Assembly (NCBI GenBank): GCA_027592755.1
Contig: JAQCLE010000032.1
Coordinates: 1 to 35,164, forward strand
From: Bacteroidota bacterium
GTDB lineage: Bacteria > Bacteroidota > Bacteroidia > Cytophagales > Cyclobacteriaceae
Direction: 5' to 3'
DNA length: 35,164 bases
Under the pieces are notes generated by a model. It worked only from the letters and a program-made list of their open reading frames with translations, was not told the DNA's origin and did not search any database. How positions within the stretch are numbered: the stretch's first letter is position 1; every line of letters starts with the position of its first letter. Of the stretch, positions 1 to 7,863 are shown piece after piece. The translations under genes were made by a program, and so were the position numbers.

Positions 1-100
1 CGACTAATCACAATATGTATCGGCCTGTTGATTGAATAAATGTTAGCCTATGAATAATGCGGGTTAATTGGATTCGTGGATCACAGATAAATCTGAGTTA

Positions 101-1354
101 ATGGATAGAGCGATTAAAAAGAAAACGTGGACCAGAAGTAGAATTCTGATGACGGTTGGAGGAACCGCTTTTGTTGTGTTTGTTTTGTATAGTTTCATTT
201 TTGCTGATAAAGGATCAAAACTGAATGTCTCAATTCAAAAAATAAATATATCTGAAGTTATCCATGAGGATTTTCGTGAAAATATTCCAGTGGATGGAAC
301 GGTGATGCCAATCAAAACCATCAGGTTGGACGCCATTGAAGGAGGGGTTGTTGAAAGAAAATATACTGATGGGGGTATCCAGGCTCAAAAGGGGGATACC
401 ATTTTAAAACTCGCAAACAGTAATTTGCTTCAAAACTTCATAAGAGAGGAGACACAGGCTTTTATCTTAATCAACAATGTGGAGAATACAAGGCTGAGCT
501 TAAAGCAAAATCAGTTCAATCTAAAAAGACAAATTACAGAATTAGATTTTCAAATTGATGAAGCAAAAGATATTTACTCCAGGAGCAAAGAACTTTATGC
601 GGAAAAAGTAATATCAGAGCAGGAATTTCTTAATGCCAAAAGAAATTTTGATCGCTTAATCGCTTCCAGAGAAATTCAAATTGAGTCTAATAAGTTTGAC
701 TCACTCAATGCCGTAGTTCAAATATTGCAGGCAGAGGCAACTCTTGATAGAACCAACAATAACCTTGCAATGATCAAGGCCAGTTTGGATAACCTATATG
801 TTAGAGCACCAATATCTGGTCGGCTTTCTAATATTAGTGTAGAAGTTGGGGAGTCCGTCGGCCCCGGCCAGAATATAGGGCAAATTGATGATTATAATGC
901 GTTTAAGGTAAGGGCATCAATTGATGAGCATTATATATCAAGAATCTATGAGGGATTAGATGGGTCTTTCGATTTTGCAGGAAATTCTTACGAATTGAAA
1001 ATAACAAAAATATACCCCGAGGTCAACAATGGGTTATTTGAAGTAGATCTGGCATTTGACAGTGATCTCCCCAAGGGAATCAGGAGAGGTCAAACTTTAC
1101 AGATCAAATTGCAACTGAGTGAGAATGTTCAGGCCATTCAAATACCCAGAGGGAGTTTCTATCAAACCACAGGAGGCAATTGGATATTCGTGGTTGATGA
1201 ATCACAGGATTTTGCCATAAGAAGATCAATTAGGCTTGGCCGACAAAATCCGAGGGTCTATGAAGTGCTCGAGGGTCTGGAACCGGGAGAAAAAGTCGTT
1301 GTTTCTAGTTATGATGGCTATGATGATAAAGACAGGTTGGTATTTAAGGAGTAA
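101..1354 (+). CDS. HlyD-family efflux periplasmic adaptor subunit
   Basis: Membrane-fusion (adaptor) protein of a tripartite or MacA-like exporter, anchored in the inner membrane with the bulk in the periplasm. One membrane segment lies at about residues 15-34 after a basic start (KKKTWTRSR). A split lipoyl-like domain follows: its first half is near VDGTVMPIKTIRLDAIEGG and its second near VRAPISGRLSNISVEVGES. The two halves are separated by a long polar helical hairpin typical of HlyD/MacA adaptors, and beta-barrel and membrane-proximal domains follow. I chose ATG 101 (MDRAIKKKTW); an in-frame TTG at 68 would add 11 residues but looks less like the usual N-terminus of this family. The next gene is an ABC ATPase on the same strand 93 bp downstream, so the pair probably serves a MacB-like exporter whose permease lies upstream, outside the window. 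Family assignment is firm; the substrate is unknown. Confidence 0.88.
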   Translation: MDRAIKKKTWTRSRILMTVGGTAFVVFVLYSFIFADKGSKLNVSIQKINISEVIHEDFRENIPVDGTVMPIKTIRLDAIEGGVVERKYTDGGIQAQKGDTILKLANSNLLQNFIREETQAFILINNVENTRLSLKQNQFNLKRQITELDFQIDEAKDIYSRSKELYAEKVISEQEFLNAKRNFDRLIASREIQIESNKFDSLNAVVQILQAEATLDRTNNNLAMIKASLDNLYVRAPISGRLSNISVEVGESVGPGQNIGQIDDYNAFKVRASIDEHYISRIYEGLDGSFDFAGNSYELKITKIYPEVNNGLFEVDLAFDSDLPKGIRRGQTLQIKLQLSENVQAIQIPRGSFYQTTGGNWIFVVDESQDFAIRRSIRLGRQNPRVYEVLEGLEPGEKVVVSSYDGYDDKDRLVFKE

Positions 1355-1447
1355 CCTATTAAATATTGAAGAGTAGTCAAATAATTGGTTAATGCAACCT
1401 TTAATAAATTTTTGAAGTCTAACAGAAATCACCCTAAATAGTTAAAA

Positions 1448-2164
1448 ATGGAAAACGAGGATAGTAAATTGATTAAAACGGTTGATCTTAAGAAGTTCTA
1501 CTATACAGATGAGATCGAAACCACAGCCTTATCGGGAGTAAATCTTGAAGTTGGTCATGGAGAATTTTGTGCCATTATGGGGCCATCAGGTTGTGGGAAA
1601 TCCACTCTATTGAATATTATTGGACTATTGGATAATCCATCGGAAGGGGAATTGTTTTTCCTGGAGCAGGAGATTTCAAATCATTCAGAAAGGCAAAGGG
1701 CTGACGTTAGAAAAAATAATATAGGCTTCGTTTTCCAGAGCTTTAACCTGATCGACGAGCTAACTGTTTATGAAAACATTGAATTGCCTTTGATCTATTT
1801 GAAACACACATCTACTGAAAGAAAGAAACGTGTAGAAGCAGTGATGGAACAAATGAAAATAATGCATCGGAAAAACCACTTCCCTCAACAACTTTCCGGG
1901 GGGCAACAACAACGTGTCGCCATATCGAGGGCAGTTGTGGCAAACCCTAAATTGATACTCGCTGACGAACCGACAGGTAACCTGGACTCTGCTAACGGTC
2001 AAGAGGTAATGGCCCTTCTCACTGATTTGAATGAGCAAGGGACGACTGTTATTATGGTAACACACTCGGCCATGGATGCGGAATATGCACATAGAATAAT
2101 CCACCTTTTTGATGGACAAATAGTATCCGAAAATATTAACGCAAAAGATAAAAGCTTAATTTAA
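1448..2164 (+). CDS. ABC transporter ATP-binding protein, MacB/LolD type
   Basis: Cytoplasmic ATPase that drives an ABC exporter of the MacB/LolD/FtsE class. At 238 residues it is the normal size for a stand-alone subunit. All motifs are intact: Walker [10 protein letters not shown] at 45-53, Q-loop glutamine 97 in FVFQSFNL, signature LSGGQQQRV at 149-157, Walker B LILADEP at 169-175 with catalytic E174, D-loop NLDSANG and switch histidine 206. The phrase DEPTGNLDS is characteristic of the MacB/LolD branch. It follows the HlyD adaptor on the same strand and is closed by a strong terminator, so no FtsX-like permease can follow in the operon. The adaptor-ATPase order is common in Bacteroidota. 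The cargo cannot be read from sequence. Confidence 0.93.
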   Translation: MENEDSKLIKTVDLKKFYYTDEIETTALSGVNLEVGHGEFCAIMGPSGCGKSTLLNIIGLLDNPSEGELFFLEQEISNHSERQRADVRKNNIGFVFQSFNLIDELTVYENIELPLIYLKHTSTERKKRVEAVMEQMKIMHRKNHFPQQLSGGQQQRVAISRAVVANPKLILADEPTGNLDSANGQEVMALLTDLNEQGTTVIMVTHSAMDAEYAHRIIHLFDGQIVSENINAKDKSLI

Positions 2165-2187
2165 GGTCAACTCAAAATTCCTTAAAG

Positions 2188-2213
2188 AGCCTCGATTTAT
2201 CGGGGCTTTTTTA
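2188..2213 (+). terminator. Rho-independent terminator after the ABC ATPase gene
   Basis: An 8-bp stem (AGCCTCGA / TCGGGGCT, one T-G pair) with a TTTA loop is followed directly by a run of T. It starts 24 bp after the ATPase stop codon. In the other orientation there is no comparable T-run, so it mainly ends the plus-strand operon and separates it from the convergent minus-strand gene. Confidence 0.85.
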
Positions 2214-2258
2214 TTCATAACAAATCCAAAGGAAACTGTTTCCTGAGAAAGGAGACGA

Positions 2259-2708
2259 TCAAAACAAAAATCCAAACCTTACGAAAGGCACTCCATTTTC
2301 TCCTGAATTAAGAGATTTTGTATAGTCAAAAGCGATGACGAGAGCCTGAAAAGGTGCTATCCAAATACCTGCACCAGCACTTTGGTGCCACTCGTCGGTA
2401 TCAATACTTCCAGGGAGACCACCGGACCATATTCTTCCAAAATCAGCTATAAAATTTATGCCCATTGGTCCAACAAAAAGCTTATTTCTAACGTCAAAAA
2501 ACTTGATTCGTATGTCGTTGTTCTGATAGATAGCATGCTTCCCTGCAAACCGCAACCTCCTGTATCCTCTGAGAGTGCTTAATCCACCTAATCTCGCTGA
2601 ATGAAAGAACTCAAAGTCTCCGCTGGTTGCTATGCCACCAATCCGAGAAGCAAACGTTACCCTCCTCGACTTACCAATAGTTAAATAGAATGATAGATTT
2701 GATGAAAC
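2259..2708 (-). pseudogene. Barrel C-terminus, in frame after an amber stop
   Basis: These 149 sense codons plus TGA are in the same frame as the 1095-codon ORF upstream; only the TAG at 2709-2711 separates them. Conceptual translation across the region gives VSSNLSFYLTIGKSRR, then GGLSTLRGYRRLRFAGK, and ends in FVRFGFLF. The LRGYR stretch corresponds to the conserved RGY/RGF motif of BamA/TamA/Omp85-type barrels. The terminal phenylalanine and the alternating aromatic pattern fit a beta-barrel outer-membrane signal. A TTG at 2553-2555 could in principle start a 98-residue peptide, but it would lack a signal sequence and most of the barrel, so I do not call it an independent gene. It is either the lost end of the upstream protein or a part reached by stop-codon readthrough. 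Confidence 0.75.
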
Positions 2709-5700
2709 CTATCTATGATTTAGGGAGTCTTCATCGCCTAATTGAGATAACAATCGAGTTTTTAAATTATACCTCCAACCCGACGTTGGGACCGCAGGGC
2801 TGTTGGTATTATCAAAACTGTAGTTCAGGAACCCCCCCGCAAAATTTCGATCCTGGTCAAGCAATTGAAATCCCTGACCGTCCCTGAACGTTGCATATTG
2901 AAAGATAAACCTATTCTCTCCTTTATTGTCATTGTCTTCGGTCTCTACATTCAGCCGATGAAAGAGCGGTCCAAACTCTATGATATGTTTGTCATCACTC
3001 CATCTTCTTCTAATTGAAGGAGCAATCTTGATTTGAGAATAACGTGCCCTATAATATTGTGAATCCTCTTCACGTAGATTTGTATTTACTTTTGTTCCAT
3101 TGCCGAATCCATAGAAGTAATCCGCAAAAGAAGGTTCGGATAAATCTACCGTTGACTTAAAATCCCATTTCCCTAAAATGTGGTTATACTCATTGATCAG
3201 TTTGAAATTAAACGATGAAGACTTTGGAGCCATGTCAAACAAGAAAGTATGACGGCTTTTGAATGGATCCATTCTAAACCCCTGTTTGGTATAGCTTAAA
3301 CCCCCGCCAATTAGAATAAAATCATCAGGGTTGAAGCCTCCAAAAAATTTGGGGGCCAGGACATCATATTTGAACGCACGTCTATCAAAATCATTGATCG
3401 TTTCATCAGAATCCGTAAAATTTCCTTTTGTTTCCCGGCTACCTGTTACCTCAGTTCCAGTCTCAGTGTCATAAATGATGGTCCTTCGCCCACCTTTTTT
3501 AACGCGAGACAAATCATCAAAAACGTCCTTTCCTTTTCCCCCGACAATTCGAACTGTTAAGGACGATTTAACGTCACCAGTGATCTCAAATTTATCTTTG
3601 CCGCCTAACCCATAGAGCCGGACTTCTTTGGTTTCATTATGATTGAAAATACGTTCATATATTTTACTTTTTAATTCACGTTTATTTTTGCTGACCCGAA
3701 AGACCTGCACCATTGTTTGGCTATCATTCATACGGTTTATCACAAAACTGTCAGCTTCATCTGTTCCTATAATGTTAACATTCTTTGAAAGGAATAGGTA
3801 CAACTCCCTTGCATAGCGCGTTAGATCATTGCGCCGTTGTTTTAGTTTTCGGATGATTGTCTCTCCATTCAGGTCATAAATTTCTTTGGGCCAGGATCTT
3901 ATTGCAGATTCTATAATGTCATCAGTCAGATTGGACTGGATGAATTGGGCCTCTTCATTCCATAAATTCCAATCAGCTTCAGTGATAAAGTATCGATCAA
4001 AATACCGAGCATTAAAGGCTAAGCCTTCAACATCTCTAATCTGATCGTAAAATCCCTGAAATTTGGGTTGTCCCCATCTATGAGAACCAAGTTTAAGCAG
4101 AGGGCCATCACCCCTGAAAAAGGCCTGGTCCCGATCCCTAGGAATTGGTTGATAGAGGTCAATTTTCTCTCCATATTTCTCCGCCTGGTTAAACTTTGCC
4201 CACCTCCATTGGTCGTCATGGCGATCCCAGTCCCCTATCACTACGTCAAACAATCTGGATCTCACTATTTGTCGCTGGTCTGGATGATGGTTACCATTGT
4301 CCTGCATCTTTTCAATGAGCTTCATAGTATTGATGATGTCGTCAGGATTTCCAAAAAAACTGGCATCTCCCCAATCTTTATTGGCTGGTCTTTCTTCAAA
4401 AAGATAAAGGCCTTCTGCAAAGTCTTCTCGGTAGATTCCCAGGCGGGGGTCGTCTGGCAAATAAACTAGTCGAGGATTTGTATGGTGAACACCCACTGCC
4501 TCCGCCAGGGGTGGAACTACCAATGCTCCATACGGATGCGAAGCAGAGACCTGATCAGTTACAAAATCATCGATTACAGTTCCACGGAGCTCTAATGGTA
4601 GTGCATTTGACGGGTATTTCTCAACTGATCGAAGTACCCATTGCTTCCCTGTTTTGTCTTCAAGGCGAAGTGATCTGGTCTGCTGGCCTCCCCCACGTTG
4701 TATAATAACCAATCCTCCCTTTTCAGTTTCTATGTCAAAGACGGGAACATTTTCAATCATTTGCTCCCACTCTCTGCGATAATTCATACCGCTCAAGCCA
4801 ATTTTGTTTTTCTTTTTATGGTGTTTAATGGTTGAACTAGCAGAGACTTTTTGATCGACAAACTTAGGGAGGTCATCTGCATCCGTTGGGCTAACCGAAT
4901 TGGGGAAGTCATAAAGTTTGACGCTATAGGCTTTGGTAATCTCCGTTTCCTCCTGCACCCAATAGGTTAACCACACTTCTCCGTTGGTATATTGGTCTAT
5001 TCGAGAGAAACCTGCTTTGCCATATGAAAAAAGAGCATCCTTATTAATAGTAGCCGTTGGTTTTGAAAATGACCCTGCCAGTATGTGTTTTACATTCGCT
5101 TTGTCAAAATATTGTAAAGATTTTTCGCCAGTCGAGACATAGATTAAATTGGGATGATCCCTGAAAATTCTCTGTACAATACCACTAAATATTTTGTAAC
5201 TCAAATTGGAAACATCATCGGCGTCACCAATTAGTCTTTTGTAGAAAACAAATAATGATCCGAAAATAGGTGGAGTTAGGTGCGACGCAAATCGAAAATG
5301 TCCTGACAATTGGCCATCACTGTACATCGGATGGTATCCTGATACAATTATTTGCTTATCATAATTTCGTTTAACAGCATCATTTAAAGCAACAATGAAG
5401 TCTCCTTTACTTTTTATTTCGCAAGAAGAATTTTCTTGATTCACATTATTTTGAAACCACCATTGTGTATCAATCACCAATAATATTGTGTTATCATTTA
5501 AAACTATTTCTACCGGACCTGGGCAGCCGTTTGCAGGTAAGACAAGATTTTCATTATTAAAGGTTTTTTCAATTTGAATCTGGAAATCGTTAACTGCATT
5601 ATATCCTATTTGACGACCCTGAGCCCATTCATTGTAACCAGGAATTATTATGGATTTGCCCGGGAACTTATTTATGAAATCAACCACATCAATGAGCCTG

Positions 5701-5996
5701 TCTTCATATTGCGATATCTTTGCCAAATTGGAGCTATCAGGTAAACCAGATTTAGGAACCAGATTTCCGATTAAAAGATGTGTTGCATTACCGCTGGCTT
5801 CATTAAGCTGAAGCTTAAGATTTGAAATTAGATCTAGAGAAGATGGATCAGGGTTACCAATTCCTGAACTAATGAAAATGGAATGTTTGATTTCAACGCT
5901 CTGAGGTTGATTATCTTCCCACTGAGTCGGTTTGTGCGGCTTGAAGGTTGCGCAACCAGTTATTGCCACCAATAAAAAGAGGTTCAAACGAATCAT
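2709..5996 (-). CDS. Degenerate metallophosphoesterase / kinase-like / surface-antigen barrel protein
   Basis: This long envelope protein has 1095 codons and then TAG. It opens with a lipoprotein signal (lipobox ITGC, Cys15). Residues about 38-345 follow the Bacteroidota metallophosphoesterase family, but its metal sites are altered: the GDAGN-type site reads SSGIGN (44-48 region), GDN reads GNL (77-79), GNHDW reads GYNEW (120-124), HHP reads YHP (221-223) and GHEH reads TGEK (289-292). Residues about 435-735 form a middle domain with GDWDRHDDQW (588-597) and PRDRDQAF (619-626), resembling CotH/FAM20-like kinases. From about 740 to the end there are beta-rich barrel strands. The full frame through the amber codon would be 1245 residues and end in a barrel C-terminus at 2259. 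Homologues I recall have intact phosphatase motifs and a full barrel. This copy is therefore either a decaying gene or a non-catalytic one read through its stop. Confidence 0.8.
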   Translation of the reverse strand: MIRLNLFLLVAITGCATFKPHKPTQWEDNQPQSVEIKHSIFISSGIGNPDPSSLDLISNLKLQLNEASGNATHLLIGNLVPKSGLPDSSNLAKISQYEDRLIDVVDFINKFPGKSIIIPGYNEWAQGRQIGYNAVNDFQIQIEKTFNNENLVLPANGCPGPVEIVLNDNTILLVIDTQWWFQNNVNQENSSCEIKSKGDFIVALNDAVKRNYDKQIIVSGYHPMYSDGQLSGHFRFASHLTPPIFGSLFVFYKRLIGDADDVSNLSYKIFSGIVQRIFRDHPNLIYVSTGEKSLQYFDKANVKHILAGSFSKPTATINKDALFSYGKAGFSRIDQYTNGEVWLTYWVQEETEITKAYSVKLYDFPNSVSPTDADDLPKFVDQKVSASSTIKHHKKKNKIGLSGMNYRREWEQMIENVPVFDIETEKGGLVIIQRGGGQQTRSLRLEDKTGKQWVLRSVEKYPSNALPLELRGTVIDDFVTDQVSASHPYGALVVPPLAEAVGVHHTNPRLVYLPDDPRLGIYREDFAEGLYLFEERPANKDWGDASFFGNPDDIINTMKLIEKMQDNGNHHPDQRQIVRSRLFDVVIGDWDRHDDQWRWAKFNQAEKYGEKIDLYQPIPRDRDQAFFRGDGPLLKLGSHRWGQPKFQGFYDQIRDVEGLAFNARYFDRYFITEADWNLWNEEAQFIQSNLTDDIIESAIRSWPKEIYDLNGETIIRKLKQRRNDLTRYARELYLFLSKNVNIIGTDEADSFVINRMNDSQTMVQVFRVSKNKRELKSKIYERIFNHNETKEVRLYGLGGKDKFEITGDVKSSLTVRIVGGKGKDVFDDLSRVKKGGRRTIIYDTETGTEVTGSRETKGNFTDSDETINDFDRRAFKYDVLAPKFFGGFNPDDFILIGGGLSYTKQGFRMDPFKSRHTFLFDMAPKSSSFNFKLINEYNHILGKWDFKSTVDLSEPSFADYFYGFGNGTKVNTNLREEDSQYYRARYSQIKIAPSIRRRWSDDKHIIEFGPLFHRLNVETEDNDNKGENRFIFQYATFRDGQGFQLLDQDRNFAGGFLNYSFDNTNSPAVPTSGWRYNLKTRLLSQLGDEDSLNHR

Positions 5997-6091
5997 CCAA
6001 AAAATTGTCTCATTAAATTAGTGGTTCCTTATACAAATTCTTAATTACCCAGAATTTGAGGACAAAATCAACTGGATAGTATGGTTAAACA

Positions 6092-6655
6092 ATGAAAATA
6101 TCCGCTTTAATTTTAGCAGCTGGTGAATCCAAAAGAATGGGAAAACCCAAGCAACTTCTCTCGTTTAATGGTAAAACCTTGCTTTCCCACGCCATCGATT
6201 CTATTGAACCAATAATTGTTGATATTAAAGTGGTCCTCGGAGCAAATTATAATAAAATATCCGAATCCATTAATGGTCGAGCGGTAGAAATAATCCGGAA
6301 TAACCAATGGAGCAATGGTATGGGTAGCAGCCTTGCTAAAGGGATAGAATCGTTATCAAAAGATAGCGATGGCGTTCTAATTATGTTATGCGACCAGCCC
6401 CTGATTACAAAACAACATTTAAAATCCCTTGTAGATCATTTTCTAAAACATCAGATCACAATTTGTTCGGGATATAGTGGTGTCAGTGGAGTTCCTGCAA
6501 TATTTCCAAAAAAATTGTTCCCGGATTTGATGAAGATATCTGAAGATAAAGGAGCCGGGATTTTGCTTACCCAAATTAATAAAATTGTAATTGATTGTCC
6601 CTGGGCCACGAAGGATATTGACTCAATGGAGGATTATCAGTCTATAACGAAGTAA
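6092..6655 (+). CDS. MobA/MocA-like nucleotidyltransferase
   Basis: Small nucleotidyltransferase of the molybdenum-cofactor guanylyl/cytidylyltransferase group, 187 residues, close to the usual MocA length. The nucleotide-binding loop LAAGESKRMGKPKQLL lies at 8-23, NQWSNGMGSSL at 71-81, and the metal-binding aspartate sits in LCDQPLI (D101). The fold is a Rossmann-like GT-A domain, and the protein should be cytoplasmic. No molybdopterin-enzyme gene (xanthine dehydrogenase or CO dehydrogenase type) lies nearby in this window, so the molybdenum link is from family resemblance only. Related enzymes handle other sugar or cofactor substrates. The stop codon abuts the stop of the convergent START-domain gene with no gap. 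Confidence 0.8.
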   Translation: MKISALILAAGESKRMGKPKQLLSFNGKTLLSHAIDSIEPIIVDIKVVLGANYNKISESINGRAVEIIRNNQWSNGMGSSLAKGIESLSKDSDGVLIMLCDQPLITKQHLKSLVDHFLKHQITICSGYSGVSGVPAIFPKKLFPDLMKISEDKGAGILLTQINKIVIDCPWATKDIDSMEDYQSITK

Positions 6656-7300
6656 TTATCTTCTTTCAGTAATAAAATCTATGGTTGCATTCTGATATTT
6701 CTCAAGTTTTACAAGGCTTTGCATGTTGCGCAAAGATCTAAATGGGTCATCAGCGATCATTGAATTGAATATCCATATAGGCAAATTTCCTCCCGGATCA
6801 GAAAATACCTGGTAATGAACCTCGGTTTGAGTATCGCCAATAGGGATAAATTCCCAGAACCCGTTGAGTCGAGGTATTCTTATACTTTTTTCCAGATTAG
6901 GGGCGAAATTCGGTTCACCCGTTACGGTGGCCTTGGCTATCCCCGTCTCTGAATCATAGGTAAAGTCAAATAATGCAACCAAATCTCTGTCATCTGCCGG
7001 GAAGGGAAGATCCAACTCTATGTGAACCATGCTCTGAAGAGAATTATATTTTTTTAAAACCTTGCCTTGCTTAACATGGGCATACCAATCGGGAGCTGCT
7101 TGCATATCTCCAAGGAGTGCAATTGCGCTGGATAATGTACTTTCTAATGTTGTAACTGCCCTAAATTCTTTATAAATCTCTCCGGCGGGAATCCTTGTAT
7201 AAACTTTAACGCCATCTTTGTTTTTTTCCAAATCCCAGCCGTCATTTTGCGAGTAACCTTGTAAAGATGATAACGATAATAGTAGAACGAAACACCTCAT
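6656..7300 (-). CDS. START-domain lipid-binding-like protein, exported
   Basis: The 214-residue protein begins with a short signal peptide (MRCFVLLLSLSSLQGYS, cleavage likely near residue 18) and is otherwise a single START/SRPBCC-type domain. Recognisable elements are WDLEKNKDGVKVYTR at the start of the domain, FRAVTTLESTLSSAIALLGD, DWYAHVKQGKVL, DLPFPADDRDLV and GFWEFIPIGDTQTEVHYQVFSDP. This arrangement matches bacterial START proteins seen in Bacteroidota and proteobacteria, which are thought to bind a hydrophobic ligand. The ligand is unknown. It is a monocistronic gene, convergent with the nucleotidyltransferase and divergent from the first MarR gene. Confidence 0.82.
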   Translation of the reverse strand: MRCFVLLLSLSSLQGYSQNDGWDLEKNKDGVKVYTRIPAGEIYKEFRAVTTLESTLSSAIALLGDMQAAPDWYAHVKQGKVLKKYNSLQSMVHIELDLPFPADDRDLVALFDFTYDSETGIAKATVTGEPNFAPNLEKSIRIPRLNGFWEFIPIGDTQTEVHYQVFSDPGGNLPIWIFNSMIADDPFRSLRNMQSLVKLEKYQNATIDFITERR

Positions 7301-7374
7301 TTAGAACTCTCCATCTTATTATAAGTACAAACATCAAATACAACTGTAGATTTTAGCATAAATAACTTAATTTT

Positions 7375-7863
7375 ATGAGTTTAAATAATCCAAATGCGAA
7401 GATGGGGATAGCCGAAGAAATAAAACAAAAAAAATTCAAAAGCGAATTAAATAAATTGATGATTAATATCATGTTTACGAACAGTTGGTTGCATGAGAAG
7501 CAACTTCAACTCTTTCGTCCACATGGATTAACTGAACCACAATATAACGTCCTAAGAATTCTTCGAGGGCAATATCCAAATCCTTCAACTGTTAACCTTA
7601 TAATTGATAGGATGATTGACAGAATGTCAAATGCTTCTAGAATAGTTGATAAACTCGAAAAAAAAGGAATGGTAGAGAGGACACAATGCAAGAAAGACAG
7701 AAGGGCAGTGGACGTAACTATTACTCAAAAAGCATTAGATATCCTGGCTAAATTGGATCTGGAAATGGGAAAATGGGAAAATACAATTAAGACAATTACA
7801 GGTGACGAAGCGCAATTACTAAACAAATTATTGGATAAACTTCGCGGCGGCACTAATTCTTAA
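7375..7863 (+). CDS. MarR-family transcriptional regulator (first copy)
   Basis: Winged-helix regulator of 162 residues. The dimerisation helix region is near NKLMINIMFTNSWLHEKQ, the recognition region near RMIDRMSNASRIVDKLEKKG, and the wing near VERTQCKKDRRAVDVTIT. I kept ATG 7375, but ATG 7402 (MGIAEEIKQKKF) is an equally plausible start, because related proteins often begin with an EEIKQKKF-like segment. The last 11 bases overlap the 3' end of the convergent glpD gene. Its neighbours (START protein, GlpD) do not identify a target, and I saw no convincing operator directly upstream. Confidence 0.88.
   Translation: MSLNNPNAKMGIAEEIKQKKFKSELNKLMINIMFTNSWLHEKQLQLFRPHGLTEPQYNVLRILRGQYPNPSTVNLIIDRMIDRMSNASRIVDKLEKKGMVERTQCKKDRRAVDVTITQKALDILAKLDLEMGKWENTIKTITGDEAQLLNKLLDKLRGGTNS

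Noticed and set aside
1-39. Possible 3' end of an upstream gene: frame 1 is open from base 1 to a TAA at 37-39 and encodes a short hydrophobic tail.
   Set aside because: Only twelve codons are visible and no family motif can be seen, so it cannot be told from chance.
2231-2243. Short inverted repeat GGAAAC-T-GTTTCC after the end of the barrel fragment.
   Set aside because: The loop would be one to three bases and no T-run follows, so it is not a convincing terminator.
2553-2555. TTG start for a separate 98-residue protein ending at 2259.
   Set aside because: The coding similarity (barrel strands, LRGYR) extends upstream of this codon to the amber stop in the same frame, so it is a piece of the long gene.
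4068-4705. Two plus-strand open frames of 133 and 75 codons.
   Set aside because: They lie opposite the conserved middle domain of the long minus-strand gene and show no plausible protein features.
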